This document shows, piece by piece, positions 1-6,294 of a stretch of DNA of 6,449 nucleotides; positions within the stretch are counted from its first letter, which is position 1; every line of letters begins with the position of its first letter. The DNA is from JBCBSZ01 sp039197885 (GTDB lineage: Bacteria; Actinomycetota; Acidimicrobiia; Acidimicrobiales; Poriferisodalaceae), in NCBI GenBank assembly GCA_039197885.1, contig JBCCTY010000237.1, positions 1 through 6,449 of the forward strand. The letters are read 5' to 3'. The notes beneath the pieces were generated by a model. That model searched no databases, was not told the origin of the DNA, and saw only the letters and a list, made by a program, of their open reading frames with translations. Both the position numbers and the translations under genes were made by a program.

Positions 1-2
1 GG

Positions 3-560
3 TCAGCGTTCGGCGCGCTTGCGGGCCCGGTGATCGGCGGCGTGGGTCCGGCTCGCGCACCGGACGTCGTCGCAGAAGCGGCGGGAGTGGTTCCGGGTGC
101 CGTCGTGGAAGAGATCGTCGCAGTCCGATGCGCCGCACCGGCCGAACCGGGCGGTGCCCGCGTCGCACAGCTCGAAGGCGAGCGCCATGCAGACGTCGCT
201 CATCACCTGGTCGTCGAAACGCGCCGTGGTGGGCGTCCAGTGGAGGTGCGGTTCCACCCCGTCGTGAGCGAGGACCGAGGGGGTGATGGGCAGTTCCGTG
301 AGCTGCTCGTTGACCCGGCGGATCGCGGCGTCGACATCGAGGTCGGGGAGCTCCTGAAGTAGAGATCCGAGTTCGAGGATGCGGTGCTCGAGTCGGTCGA
401 TCGACGCAGCCGAGGCCGATGACGCTCGGGCGAAGCCCCGCTCGGCGAGGGTCGTGCGGGTGTCGCCGACCGTGTCGCTCTCGGGTCGCAGCTGGTTGTG
501 GAGGGCCACGGTCGCCTCGATGGTGAGGCGCAGCTCGGAGCGGGTGACCGACGTCAGCAC
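3..560 (-). CDS. CGNR zinc-finger (ABATE-type) putative transcriptional regulator
   Basis: A complete 185-residue protein with a GTG start and TGA stop. The C-terminal third carries a four-cysteine zinc-binding module: C142 and C147 (RCGASDC), then C163 and C168 (RRFCDDVRC), followed by a basic tail (HRARKRAER). The spacing and the conserved context (SRNxSRRFC-like TRNHSRRFC, then an arginine-rich helix) match the CGNR zinc-finger family. The signature tetrad CGNR is CASR here (168-171). The N-terminal part (LRLTIEATVALHNQL, about 10-24) and the middle (VEPHLHWTP, about 102-110) resemble the ABATE domain that precedes CGNR fingers in actinobacterial proteins of 170-200 residues, which supports this start. 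Such proteins are thought to be DNA-binding regulators, but few have been studied. It is transcribed away from the PQ-loop membrane protein across a repeat-containing intergenic region, so local control of that gene is a reasonable inference. No ligand can be proposed. Confidence 0.85.
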   Translation of the reverse strand: MLTSVTRSELRLTIEATVALHNQLRPESDTVGDTRTTLAERGFARASSASAASIDRLEHRILELGSLLQELPDLDVDAAIRRVNEQLTELPITPSVLAHDGVEPHLHWTPTTARFDDQVMSDVCMALAFELCDAGTARFGRCGASDCDDLFHDGTRNHSRRFCDDVRCASRTHAADHRARKRAER

Positions 561-686
561 GCACCGGAGCGTACCGGGCGCCGACCGCCGAATCGTCTTG
601 CATCAGGGGCGTGGCGATGTTTCACTCCTGACGTACAGTCAGGATCGTTCTGATGTTTCGCTCCTGATGACTCTGGAGGTCTGCTC
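561..686. promoter_or_regulatory. Divergent intergenic region between the CGNR regulator and PQ-loop gene
   Basis: These 126 bases separate two divergent starts and must hold both promoters. No convincing -35/-10 pair is visible on either strand. The region is dominated by a repeated, dyad-bounded sequence (listed separately) covering 603-667. A good ribosome binding site, TGGAGGT (674-680), precedes the plus-strand GTG at 687 by about 7 bases. The region is less GC-rich than the flanking genes. Confidence 0.6.
603..667. repeat. Tandem 29-bp imperfect repeat, candidate double operator
   Basis: Two 29-base units, 603-631 and 639-667, are identical at 23 of 29 positions and separated by 7 bases, giving a 36-base period. 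The most conserved part is the right half: GATGTTTC, then A or G, then CTCCTGA (616-631 and 652-667, 15 of 16 identical). Each unit starts with TCAGG and ends with CCTGA, so each has 5-bp inverted ends. Across the junction, TCCTGAC (626-632) and GTCAGGA (638-644) form a perfect 7-bp inverted repeat around GTACA. The symmetry and position between divergent genes suggest a site for a dimeric or multimeric repressor, perhaps the neighbouring CGNR protein. The regulator assignment is inference. Confidence 0.6.
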
Positions 687-1331
687 GTGTCCGTGCTCGT
701 GCTGTTGCTCGTCGTCGCCAACGTGCTCGGCGTCGCCATGATCGTGCCGCAGGCCGTGCGGCTCCGGCGGGGCTCCTCGCTCGCCGGTGTGTCGGTGGTG
801 TGGATTGGCCTCAGCGCGGCGTTGAACGGTTGGTGGCTCGTGTACGGCGTCGCCGCCTCGGTCTGGGGTGTGGTGCCGGTGTCGATCGGCGGCCTGGCGC
901 TCTACGTCTGGATGCTGCGGGGCGCCGTGTCGATCGCTGGTGCCGTGGCCTGGCGGTCGGCAGCGCTGGGCGCGGCGATGCCGTCGACGACCGTCGCTCC
1001 CGTCGTGGTCGTCGGCGGGTGGGCGACCGCCGGGCTGGTGATCGGGCTCTGGTACGGCGTGCAGTTCGCTCCGGCGGCGTGGTCGGTGATCCGGTCGGTG
1101 CGTGTCGACGGCGTGTCGCCGGCGACCTGGCTGATGGCGTGGACCGAGGCCGTGATCTGGTTCGTCTACGGGCTCGACGTCGGCGACGGAGCGCTGCTCG
1201 TGGGTGGTGGTGGCGGGGCCGTGATGGCGACGGTCATCCTCGTGCGTCTCGCCACGGTCCGGGTGGCCGAGGCGCCGGCGCAGCCGTCGTCACGGCCGCG
1301 ACGACGGAATGCCGACACCGTGAGCGCCTGA
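687..1331 (+). CDS. PQ-loop repeat (SWEET/SemiSWEET-like) membrane protein, two repeats
   Basis: A 214-residue, strongly hydrophobic protein starting at GTG (687) with TGGAGGT upstream. It contains two three-helix units of the PQ-loop (MtN3/SWEET) fold. Unit one has a helix at about 3-20, the signature PQ at 21-22 followed by RLRRGSSLAGVS, a helix at about 35-54 (WIGLSAALNGWWLVYG) and a third at about 58-77. Unit two starts with a helix at about 104-125, then APAAW (128-132) where the PQ is degenerate, then VDGVSPATWLMAW and helices at about 145-163 and 167-188. A basic tail (RPRRR) ends the protein. Bacterial SemiSWEETs are usually single units of about 90-100 residues that dimerise; this is a fused pair, so it may form the pore alone. 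Family members move sugars or, in other branches, amino acids, but the substrate here is unknown. It is divergent from the CGNR regulator and converges on hrpA, with 20 bases between the stops. Confidence 0.8.
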   Translation: MSVLVLLLVVANVLGVAMIVPQAVRLRRGSSLAGVSVVWIGLSAALNGWWLVYGVAASVWGVVPVSIGGLALYVWMLRGAVSIAGAVAWRSAALGAAMPSTTVAPVVVVGGWATAGLVIGLWYGVQFAPAAWSVIRSVRVDGVSPATWLMAWTEAVIWFVYGLDVGDGALLVGGGGGAVMATVILVRLATVRVAEAPAQPSSRPRRRNADTVSA

Positions 1332-1351
1332 GCTCGTCGACCGCTCGGCCG

Positions 1352-4300
1352 TCAGTCCGAGCTGAGCTGGCGCAGCTCGGATCGGATCCGCTTTGCGCTC
1401 ACCGGTCGTGCGGTGCCGAGCTGCTGGGCGAAGAGGCTCACCCGCAGCTCCTCGAGCATCCAGCGGACCCCGGCGATGGCCTCGCCCTGTCCGGCCGGGA
1501 GCCGCCGTTCCGTGCGATCGATCTCGGTGCCGAGCTCGGCGAGATCTCGGACGTGTTCGAGGTCGCGGCGCGGGGCCGTGCGCAACCGTTCGAGGCGGAG
1601 GTCGAGCGCGGCGAGGTAGCGGGGAAGGTGGGGGAGGTGGTGGACGCCGGCCCGTGCGAGGAAGCCGCTGCCGGTGAGGCGGTCGAGCTGGGCGCTGATG
1701 TCGATCACCGACGGGCGGAGCAGCGGATCGGTCAACGCCTCGAGCTGCTCACGGATCCGGCTCGCCGAGTCGAGCGCCGGCGCAGCGGTCGCCAGCAGCT
1801 CGACGGCCCGGTCAACGACGTCGGGTCGGACGGCGGCGAGGAGGTGCTCGAAGGCGTCGGCGTCCCAGGCCGGTCCACCGTGCTCGTCGACGAGCGCGTC
1901 CAGGGCGACGTCGACCGCGTCGTCGAGGACGTCGGTGAGGCGTCCGGTGACGCCTCGTGCGAGCTGGAGCTGGGTGGTGCGGTCGAGGTGGCCGGCGACG
2001 GCCTTGCGCGGCGACGGGAGGCCGAGGAGGAGCAGCCGGCGGGTGCCACGCCGCATGGCCTCGTCGCGGCTCGCCTCGTCGTCGAAGATGCCGACGCCGA
2101 CGGAGGGGCCCTCGTCGACGAGCGCCGGGTAGCCGACCATGGCCCGGCCGCTGCGTTGGGCCTCGATGCGACGGGGGAGGTCGCCGATGGTCCAGGCCGC
2201 GAGACCGGTCCGCTCGATCGACCCGGCCGAGGCCGACAACGCCGAGCGGACGTCGCCACGGAGCTCGTGGCGGAGGACCTCGAGGTCCTTCGAGCGCAGG
2301 GCCGTCCCGTCGTCGCGGTCGACGCTGAAGGTCACCAGGAGGTGCTCGGGGACCTGCTCGGGCCGCCAGTCGTCGCCACCCACCACGGCGCCGGTCACCG
2401 AGGCCACGTAGCGACCGAGGGCGTCGAGCAGTGGCCCGTCGGCCGGCGAGGCCGAGCGTCCGAACTCCGCGGCCCGGTCGGCCATCGGGAGCAGGCGGCG
2501 TCGGATCGACTTGGGGAGCGAACGGAGCCACGCGACCACGAGCTCGTCTCGGAAGCCCGGCACCTGCCAGTCGAACCCCTCGGCTCGCACCTGGTTGAGC
2601 GCCTCGAGCGGGACGTGGACGGTGGCCCCGTCGCTCGGCGAGCCGGGGTCGAACTCGTACGTCATCGCCAGTGCGAGGTCTCCCTGGTGCCAGGCATCGG
2701 GGAAGTCGGCGGTGTCGAGCTCCTCGTCCGGGTCGAGCAGGTCGGCCTCGGTCAGCCGGAGGAGATCGGGATCGGCACCGACGTGGTCGCGCCACCAGCG
2801 GTCGAAGTCGCCCTGCGAGACCACTTCGTCGCCGATGCGCCGGTCGTAGAAGTCGAACAGCGCCTCGTCGGGAACCAGGTGGTGACCGCGTCGGGCGCGA
2901 TCGGCGCGCTCGCGGGTCTCACGGAACAACTCGCGGTTCTCGTCGATCCGTCGGTGGGGGACCTCGGTCTCACCCTCGACCAGCGCGTGGTGGATGTAGA
3001 GGTCGCGGGCCAGTCGACGATCGACCCGCCCGTAGCCCACCTTCCGAGCGGCGACGACGGGGAGACCGAAGAGCGTCACCCGCTCGTCGGTGACGGCACT
3101 GCCTCGCTTCGGATCCCAGGTCGGGTCGCCGTAGCTCCGCCGGACGAGGTGCTCACCGACGTCCTCAGCCCACTCGGGCTGGATCGGCGCGGCGATCTGG
3201 CCCCAGAGCCGGTTGGTCTCGACCAGCTCGCCGACCATCACCCACTTCGGTCGGACCGACGCCAACGACGAACGGCGGCCGAGCGAGAACCGTGCGTTGC
3301 GGGCGCCCCGATAGTCACGGGACTCACCATCGAGCACCCCGATCTGGGAGAGGAGCCCGGCCAGCAGCGACCGATGGATGGCGTCGGCGTCCTCGGGTGC
3401 GGACGAACGTCGCAGGTCGAGGTCGGCGGTCACGCGGCGGAGCTGACGTTCGAGGTCCTGCCACTCGCGCACCCGCAGGAAGTGGAGGTGCTCCGCCCTG
3501 CATCGCCGCCGGAACTGGTTGCCCGACATCGAACGCTGCTGTTCCCGCAGGTGGTCCCACAGCCGGAGGTAGGCCAGGAAGTCCGAGCCGTCTCCGTCGA
3601 AGCGCCGATGCAGCTCGGCCGCCTCGCCCGCACGGTCGGCGGGGCGCTCGCGCGGGTCCTGGATCGACAGGCCCGTGGCGATGATCAGCACCTCGCGCAG
3701 GCAACCCTCGCGTCCGGCCTCGATCACCATCCGCCCGAGTCGCGGATCGAGGGGGAGGCGGGCCAGGGTGCGGCCGAGGCCCGTGATGCGCCGACGGTGG
3801 TCGCGCTCGTCGGGGTCGAAGGCGCCGAGCTCCTCGAGGAGGCGTACGGCGTCGGTGACCGCTCGGCCGTCCGGGGGGTCGACGAAGGGGAACTCCCCGA
3901 CCTCGCCGAGCTTGAGCGAGGCCATCTGGAGCACGACCGAGGCGAGGTTGGTCCGCAGGATCTCGGGCTCGGTGAAGTCGGGTCGGGCCGCGAAGTCGTC
4001 CTCGTCGTACAACCGGATGCAGGTGCCGGGAGCGATCCGCCCGCACCGACCGGCCCGCTGGTCGGCCGACGCCTTCGAGATCGGCTCGATCGGGAGGCGC
4101 TGCACCTTCAGCCGTCGGCTGTAGCGGGAGATGCGGGCGGTGCCGGTGTCGACGACGTACTCGATGCCGGGCACGGTGAGCGAGGTCTCGGCGACGTTGG
4201 TCGACACGACGATCCGTCGACCCCGGTGCGACCGGAAGATCCGGTGTTGCTCGTTGGCCGACAGCCGGGCGTAGAGCGGGAGGATCTCGGTGTTCGGCAG

Positions 4301-5221
4301 GTCCATCCGGCGGAGGTGCTCGGCGGCATCGTGGATCTCGCGCTCGCCGCTGCAGAACACGAGGATGTCGCCACTGCCCTCGGTCCACAGCTCGGTGACG
4401 GCGTCGCCGATCGCCTGGACCTGGTCGCGGTCGTCGTCCTCACCGAAGGGCCGGTACCGGATCTCCACCGGGTGGGTCCGGCCCGTCACCTCGATCACCG
4501 GCGCATCGAAGTGCTCGGCGAACCGTTCCGTGTCGATCGTCGCCGAGGTGACGACGAGCTGCAGGTCGCGTCGACGGGGGAGCAGTCGGTGGAGGTAGCC
4601 GAGGAGGAAGTCGATGTTGAGGCTCCGCTCGTGGGCCTCGTCGATGATGATCGAGTCGTAGCGACGCAGCATCGGATCGTGCTGGATCTCGGCCAACAGG
4701 ATGCCGTCGGTCATGACCTTGACGAGCGTGTCGTCACCGACGTGGTCGGCGAAGCGGACCGAGTAGCCGACGGTCGTCCCGAGCTCGACCCCGACCTCGG
4801 TGGCGATCCGCTCGGCGACCGAACGGGCGGCGAGGCGGCGGGGCTGGGTGTGACCGATCATGCCGCGGACGCCACGGCCGCTCTCGAGGCAGAGCTTGGG
4901 CAGCTGGGTGCTCTTGCCCGACCCGGTCTCGCCGGCGATGACGACGACCTGGTGCTCGCGGAGCGCCGCCAGGAGGTCGTCGCGGCGCCCGGTGATGGGG
5001 AGCTCGGCCGGGTAGGTGAGGTCGGGGACCGATGCCCGGCGGTCTTCCAACCGGGCCTCGGCCGCCTCCACCCCTGCGAGGACCTCGTCGTCCACGACGC
5101 CGCGGCGATCGAGCCGGCGGCGGAGTTGATGGGCGTCGCGGACCATCAGCGGACCGAGCCGGCGACGGACCTCCCCGACGGAGGGCGATGTCGATCGATC
5201 GGCGCGACCCGCGGCGGGCAC
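1352..5221 (-). CDS. hrpA: ATP-dependent RNA helicase HrpA (DEAH box)
   Basis: A full-length 1289-residue protein, close to the roughly 1300 residues of E. coli HrpA and recognisably colinear with it from end to end. Helicase motifs are intact: Walker A GETGSGKST (97-105), motif Ia around TQPRRLAAR (125-133), DEAH (194-197), SAT (226-228), TNVAETSLTVPG (341-352) and motif VI QRAGRCGR (388-395). The winged-helix/HA2 region follows at about 455-590 (including LSIQDPRERP at 519-528), then the OB-like region at about 620-735 (GARNARFSL), and the long HrpA-specific C-terminal region (DUF3418) ending in LRVSLFAQQLGT near 1259-1270. E. coli HrpA uses ATP to act on collided or stalled ribosomes; the same role here is inferred from full-length conservation. 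The GTG start is 1 base after the yqeY stop and lacks a clear Shine-Dalgarno sequence, suggesting translational coupling. The next candidate, Met26 (LMVRD), is less likely because residues 19-26 still align with E. coli HrpA. Confidence 0.95.
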   Translation of the reverse strand: MPAAGRADRSTSPSVGEVRRRLGPLMVRDAHQLRRRLDRRGVVDDEVLAGVEAAEARLEDRRASVPDLTYPAELPITGRRDDLLAALREHQVVVIAGETGSGKSTQLPKLCLESGRGVRGMIGHTQPRRLAARSVAERIATEVGVELGTTVGYSVRFADHVGDDTLVKVMTDGILLAEIQHDPMLRRYDSIIIDEAHERSLNIDFLLGYLHRLLPRRRDLQLVVTSATIDTERFAEHFDAPVIEVTGRTHPVEIRYRPFGEDDDRDQVQAIGDAVTELWTEGSGDILVFCSGEREIHDAAEHLRRMDLPNTEILPLYARLSANEQHRIFRSHRGRRIVVSTNVAETSLTVPGIEYVVDTGTARISRYSRRLKVQRLPIEPISKASADQRAGRCGRIAPGTCIRLYDEDDFAARPDFTEPEILRTNLASVVLQMASLKLGEVGEFPFVDPPDGRAVTDAVRLLEELGAFDPDERDHRRRITGLGRTLARLPLDPRLGRMVIEAGREGCLREVLIIATGLSIQDPRERPADRAGEAAELHRRFDGDGSDFLAYLRLWDHLREQQRSMSGNQFRRRCRAEHLHFLRVREWQDLERQLRRVTADLDLRRSSAPEDADAIHRSLLAGLLSQIGVLDGESRDYRGARNARFSLGRRSSLASVRPKWVMVGELVETNRLWGQIAAPIQPEWAEDVGEHLVRRSYGDPTWDPKRGSAVTDERVTLFGLPVVAARKVGYGRVDRRLARDLYIHHALVEGETEVPHRRIDENRELFRETRERADRARRGHHLVPDEALFDFYDRRIGDEVVSQGDFDRWWRDHVGADPDLLRLTEADLLDPDEELDTADFPDAWHQGDLALAMTYEFDPGSPSDGATVHVPLEALNQVRAEGFDWQVPGFRDELVVAWLRSLPKSIRRRLLPMADRAAEFGRSASPADGPLLDALGRYVASVTGAVVGGDDWRPEQVPEHLLVTFSVDRDDGTALRSKDLEVLRHELRGDVRSALSASAGSIERTGLAAWTIGDLPRRIEAQRSGRAMVGYPALVDEGPSVGVGIFDDEASRDEAMRRGTRRLLLLGLPSPRKAVAGHLDRTTQLQLARGVTGRLTDVLDDAVDVALDALVDEHGGPAWDADAFEHLLAAVRPDVVDRAVELLATAAPALDSASRIREQLEALTDPLLRPSVIDISAQLDRLTGSGFLARAGVHHLPHLPRYLAALDLRLERLRTAPRRDLEHVRDLAELGTEIDRTERRLPAGQGEAIAGVRWMLEELRVSLFAQQLGTARPVSAKRIRSELRQLSSD
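1356..1381. terminator. Hairpin at the convergent 3' ends of the PQ-loop gene and hrpA
   Basis: TCCGAGCT (1356-1363) and AGCTCGGA (1374-1381) form a perfect 8-bp stem with a 10-base loop. It overlaps the last hrpA codons and lies just beyond the PQ-loop stop. It could slow or stop transcription in both directions, but no T-run follows on either strand, so it is not a classical intrinsic terminator. Confidence 0.25.
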
Positions 5222-5222
5222 G

Positions 5223-5675
5223 TCAGCCGGCGAGGTGGGCGCGGACCGCTGCGGCGACCGCCTTGCCCTCGGCGCGGCCCGCCACCTTCGGCTGGACGGC
5301 CTTCATGGCCGGCCCCATCTGGGAGGCGTCGGTGATGCCCTCGGCATCGAGGACCTCGGCGACCAGGGCGGCGAGCTCGTCGTCGCCGAGCTGCTGCGGG
5401 AGGTAGACGGCGAGCACCTCGCGCTCGGCGAGCTCGGATGCGGCTTGTTCGTCGCGCCCGGCTTCGGCGTAGGCCTCGGCGGCCTCGGAGCGCTGCTTGG
5501 CCAGTCGACGTACGACGCCCTCGACGTCGTCGTCGTCGAGCTCGCGTGCGGCGTCGCCCGCCACCTTCTCCTCGCCGATCGCGGCGATCAACATCCGGAG
5601 CGCGCTGGTGCGGCCCTTGTCGCGCTCGCGCATGGCGGTGGTGAGGTCGGCACGGATGCGGTCCTCGAGGCTCAC
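5223..5675 (-). CDS. yqeY: GatB/YqeY domain-containing protein
   Basis: A 150-residue protein matching the YqeY family in length and sequence. The N-terminal helical part has SLEDRIRADLTTAMRERDK and TSALRMLIAAIGEEKV, as in B. subtilis YqeY. The middle is a charged helix pair (RRLAKQRSEAAEAYAEAGR). The C-terminal three-helix part has LAVYLPQQLGDDEL (88-101), then MGPAMKAVQPKVAGRAEGKAV (120-140), the hallmark GKVM...PKVKGRADG stretch. The domain resembles the tail of GatB, a subunit of the tRNA-dependent amidotransferase, and may contact tRNA, but the stand-alone function is not established. The frame stays open upstream to about 5891, but family similarity begins at VSLEDRI, so the GTG at 5675 preceded by GGGAAGGGAA (5690-5681) is the start. 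It lies directly upstream of hrpA with 1 base between stop and start. Confidence 0.92.
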   Translation of the reverse strand: MSLEDRIRADLTTAMRERDKGRTSALRMLIAAIGEEKVAGDAARELDDDDVEGVVRRLAKQRSEAAEAYAEAGRDEQAASELAEREVLAVYLPQQLGDDELAALVAEVLDAEGITDASQMGPAMKAVQPKVAGRAEGKAVAAAVRAHLAG

Positions 5676-5748
5676 GGTCGTTCCCTTCCCGATCGGACGG
5701 ATCGAGGGTACTGCCGGGTCGCCGCTCGACCGAGGGAGTTCGGCCCCG
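5676..5748 (-). promoter_or_regulatory. Spacer upstream of yqeY with possible weak promoter
   Basis: This 73-base gap separates the selenoprotein stop from the yqeY start. On the minus strand it holds a purine-rich ribosome binding site, GGGAAGGGAA (5690-5681), and a possible -10 hexamer TACCCT (5710-5705) with no convincing -35. yqeY-hrpA could use this promoter or be read through from the upstream redox gene. No terminator hairpin with a T-run is seen. Confidence 0.3.
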
Positions 5749-6228
5749 TCACTGCCTCCGGAGGAAGCCGACGACCCGCAGCACGTCGCTGGGCGTGAGC
5801 CGGCCGACCGGGCCCGTCGCGTAGACCGCGGTCGCGATGGTGCCGTCGGGCCGGACCAGGAACCCGGTCGAGTGCAGGAACGTACGGTCACCGGTCTGGA
5901 TGAGCGCCCCCGTGGACTCGGCGACGGCGTGAGCGTCGAGCTCGGCGTACATCGGGAACCCGACGCGGAGGCCGGCCTTGAGGTCGGCGGTCTCCTCGAG
6001 GCTGTCGACCGAGCCGGCGATGACCTTGATCTCGGCGTCGATCATCGGGATGGCGTGCGTGGCGAAGTCAACCAACTGTTGACGGCAGTACGGTCACCAG
6101 TGGCCCCGGTAGAGCTGGATCACCGCCCACGTGCCGGCCACCGAGGCGACGAGGTCGACCTCGTCGCCGTCGGCGTCGCGGCCCAGGATCGGTGGGAGGG
6201 CGGAGCCCGTCTCGAGCGGCGTGGTCAT
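5749..6228 (-). CDS. Peroxiredoxin-like (AhpC/TSA fold) selenoprotein with UxxC centre; in-frame UGA read as Sec
   Basis: Read through the TGA at 6096-6094, this is one 159-residue thioredoxin-fold protein. It starts at ATG 6228 with GGAGGA (6238-6233) 4-5 bases upstream. The N-terminus (MTTPLETGSALPPILGRDADGDEVDL) has the usual peroxiredoxin-like opening, then a strand WAVIQLY and the active-site motif YRGHW-U-P-Y-C (Sec45, Cys48), where relatives have YRGxWCPYC. It continues with RQQLVDFA, IKVIAGSVDSLEE, a FPMYAELD segment, then STGFLVRPDGTIATAVYATGPVGRL, the typical C-terminal strands, and ends at TGA 5751-5749. Both halves match consecutive parts of one family, the frame is unchanged, and the only interruption is at the catalytic first cysteine. 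A SECIS-like hairpin follows the TGA. Likely role: cytosolic thiol/peroxide redox reaction with a selenenylsulfide intermediate; substrate unknown. The alternative is a recent nonsense change of TGC to TGA. Decoding requires selA/selB/selC/selD elsewhere in the genome, not visible here. Confidence 0.85.
6067..6083 (-). promoter_or_regulatory. Candidate bacterial SECIS apical stem-loop
   Basis: On the minus strand GTCAAC (6083-6078) and GTTGAC (6072-6067) form a perfect 6-bp stem closing the 5-base loop AGTTG (6077-6073). Counting from the base after the UGA, the stem begins at +11 and the loop spans +17 to +21. Known bacterial SECIS elements sit just downstream of the UGA inside the coding sequence, with a small loop bearing a G in its first two positions about 16-37 bases away; this hairpin meets those rules. 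The lower stem can be extended only with interrupted pairs (for example GC at +8/+9 with GC at +31/+32). It would be bound by SelB to deliver Sec-tRNA. Confidence 0.72.
6094..6096 (-). other. Recoded UGA (selenocysteine codon, Sec45)
   Basis: The minus strand reads CAC TGG TGA CCG TAC TGC, i.e. H W U P Y C. The TGA replaces the first cysteine of a CPYC redox motif while the second cysteine is kept. The following base is C; UGAC is a weak termination context, which would favour recoding over release. Confidence 0.83.
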
Positions 6229-6294
6229 GCGGTCCTCCGTCTGGGGGATCGGTCTCGTCGGAAGACTAGGTTCGCGTGCAGGGGAGGGGAACCG
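6229..6294. promoter_or_regulatory. Divergent intergenic region between the selenoprotein and VOC genes
   Basis: These 66 bases must serve both divergent starts. Each start has a good ribosome binding site: GGAGGA on the minus strand (6238-6233) and GGGGAGGGGA on the plus strand (6281-6290). Around GACTAGGTT (6265-6272) lie possible -10 hexamers for both directions: TAGTCT on the minus strand (6268-6263) and TAGGTT on the plus strand (6267-6272). No good -35 boxes are seen, so the promoter calls are weak. Confidence 0.35.

Noticed and set aside
379..741. Plus-strand ORF covering the CGNR start and the intergenic region
   Set aside because: It is antisense to the CGNR gene at its start, crosses the repeat region and enters the PQ-loop gene in another frame; its translation is Ser/Arg/Cys-rich and low in complexity.
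800..5335. A 1511-codon open frame on the plus strand opposite hrpA
   Set aside because: Its translation is low-complexity Arg/Gly/Val/Asp-rich with no recognisable domain, and it runs through the PQ-loop gene in another frame. It is the antisense shadow of the GC-rich hrpA codons.
5676..5891. N-terminal extension of yqeY by 72 codons
   Set aside because: The extension overlaps the end of the selenoprotein gene and has no similarity to YqeY; family similarity and a ribosome binding site place the start at 5675.
5749..6075. A 108-residue minus-strand ORF with a TTG start, as an independent gene or a pseudogene fragment
   Set aside because: It has no ribosome binding site of its own, and its TTG is an internal Leu within the SECIS-like hairpin. 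It begins just after the CPYC-like motif, in the same frame as the upstream half, with intact family features to the end.
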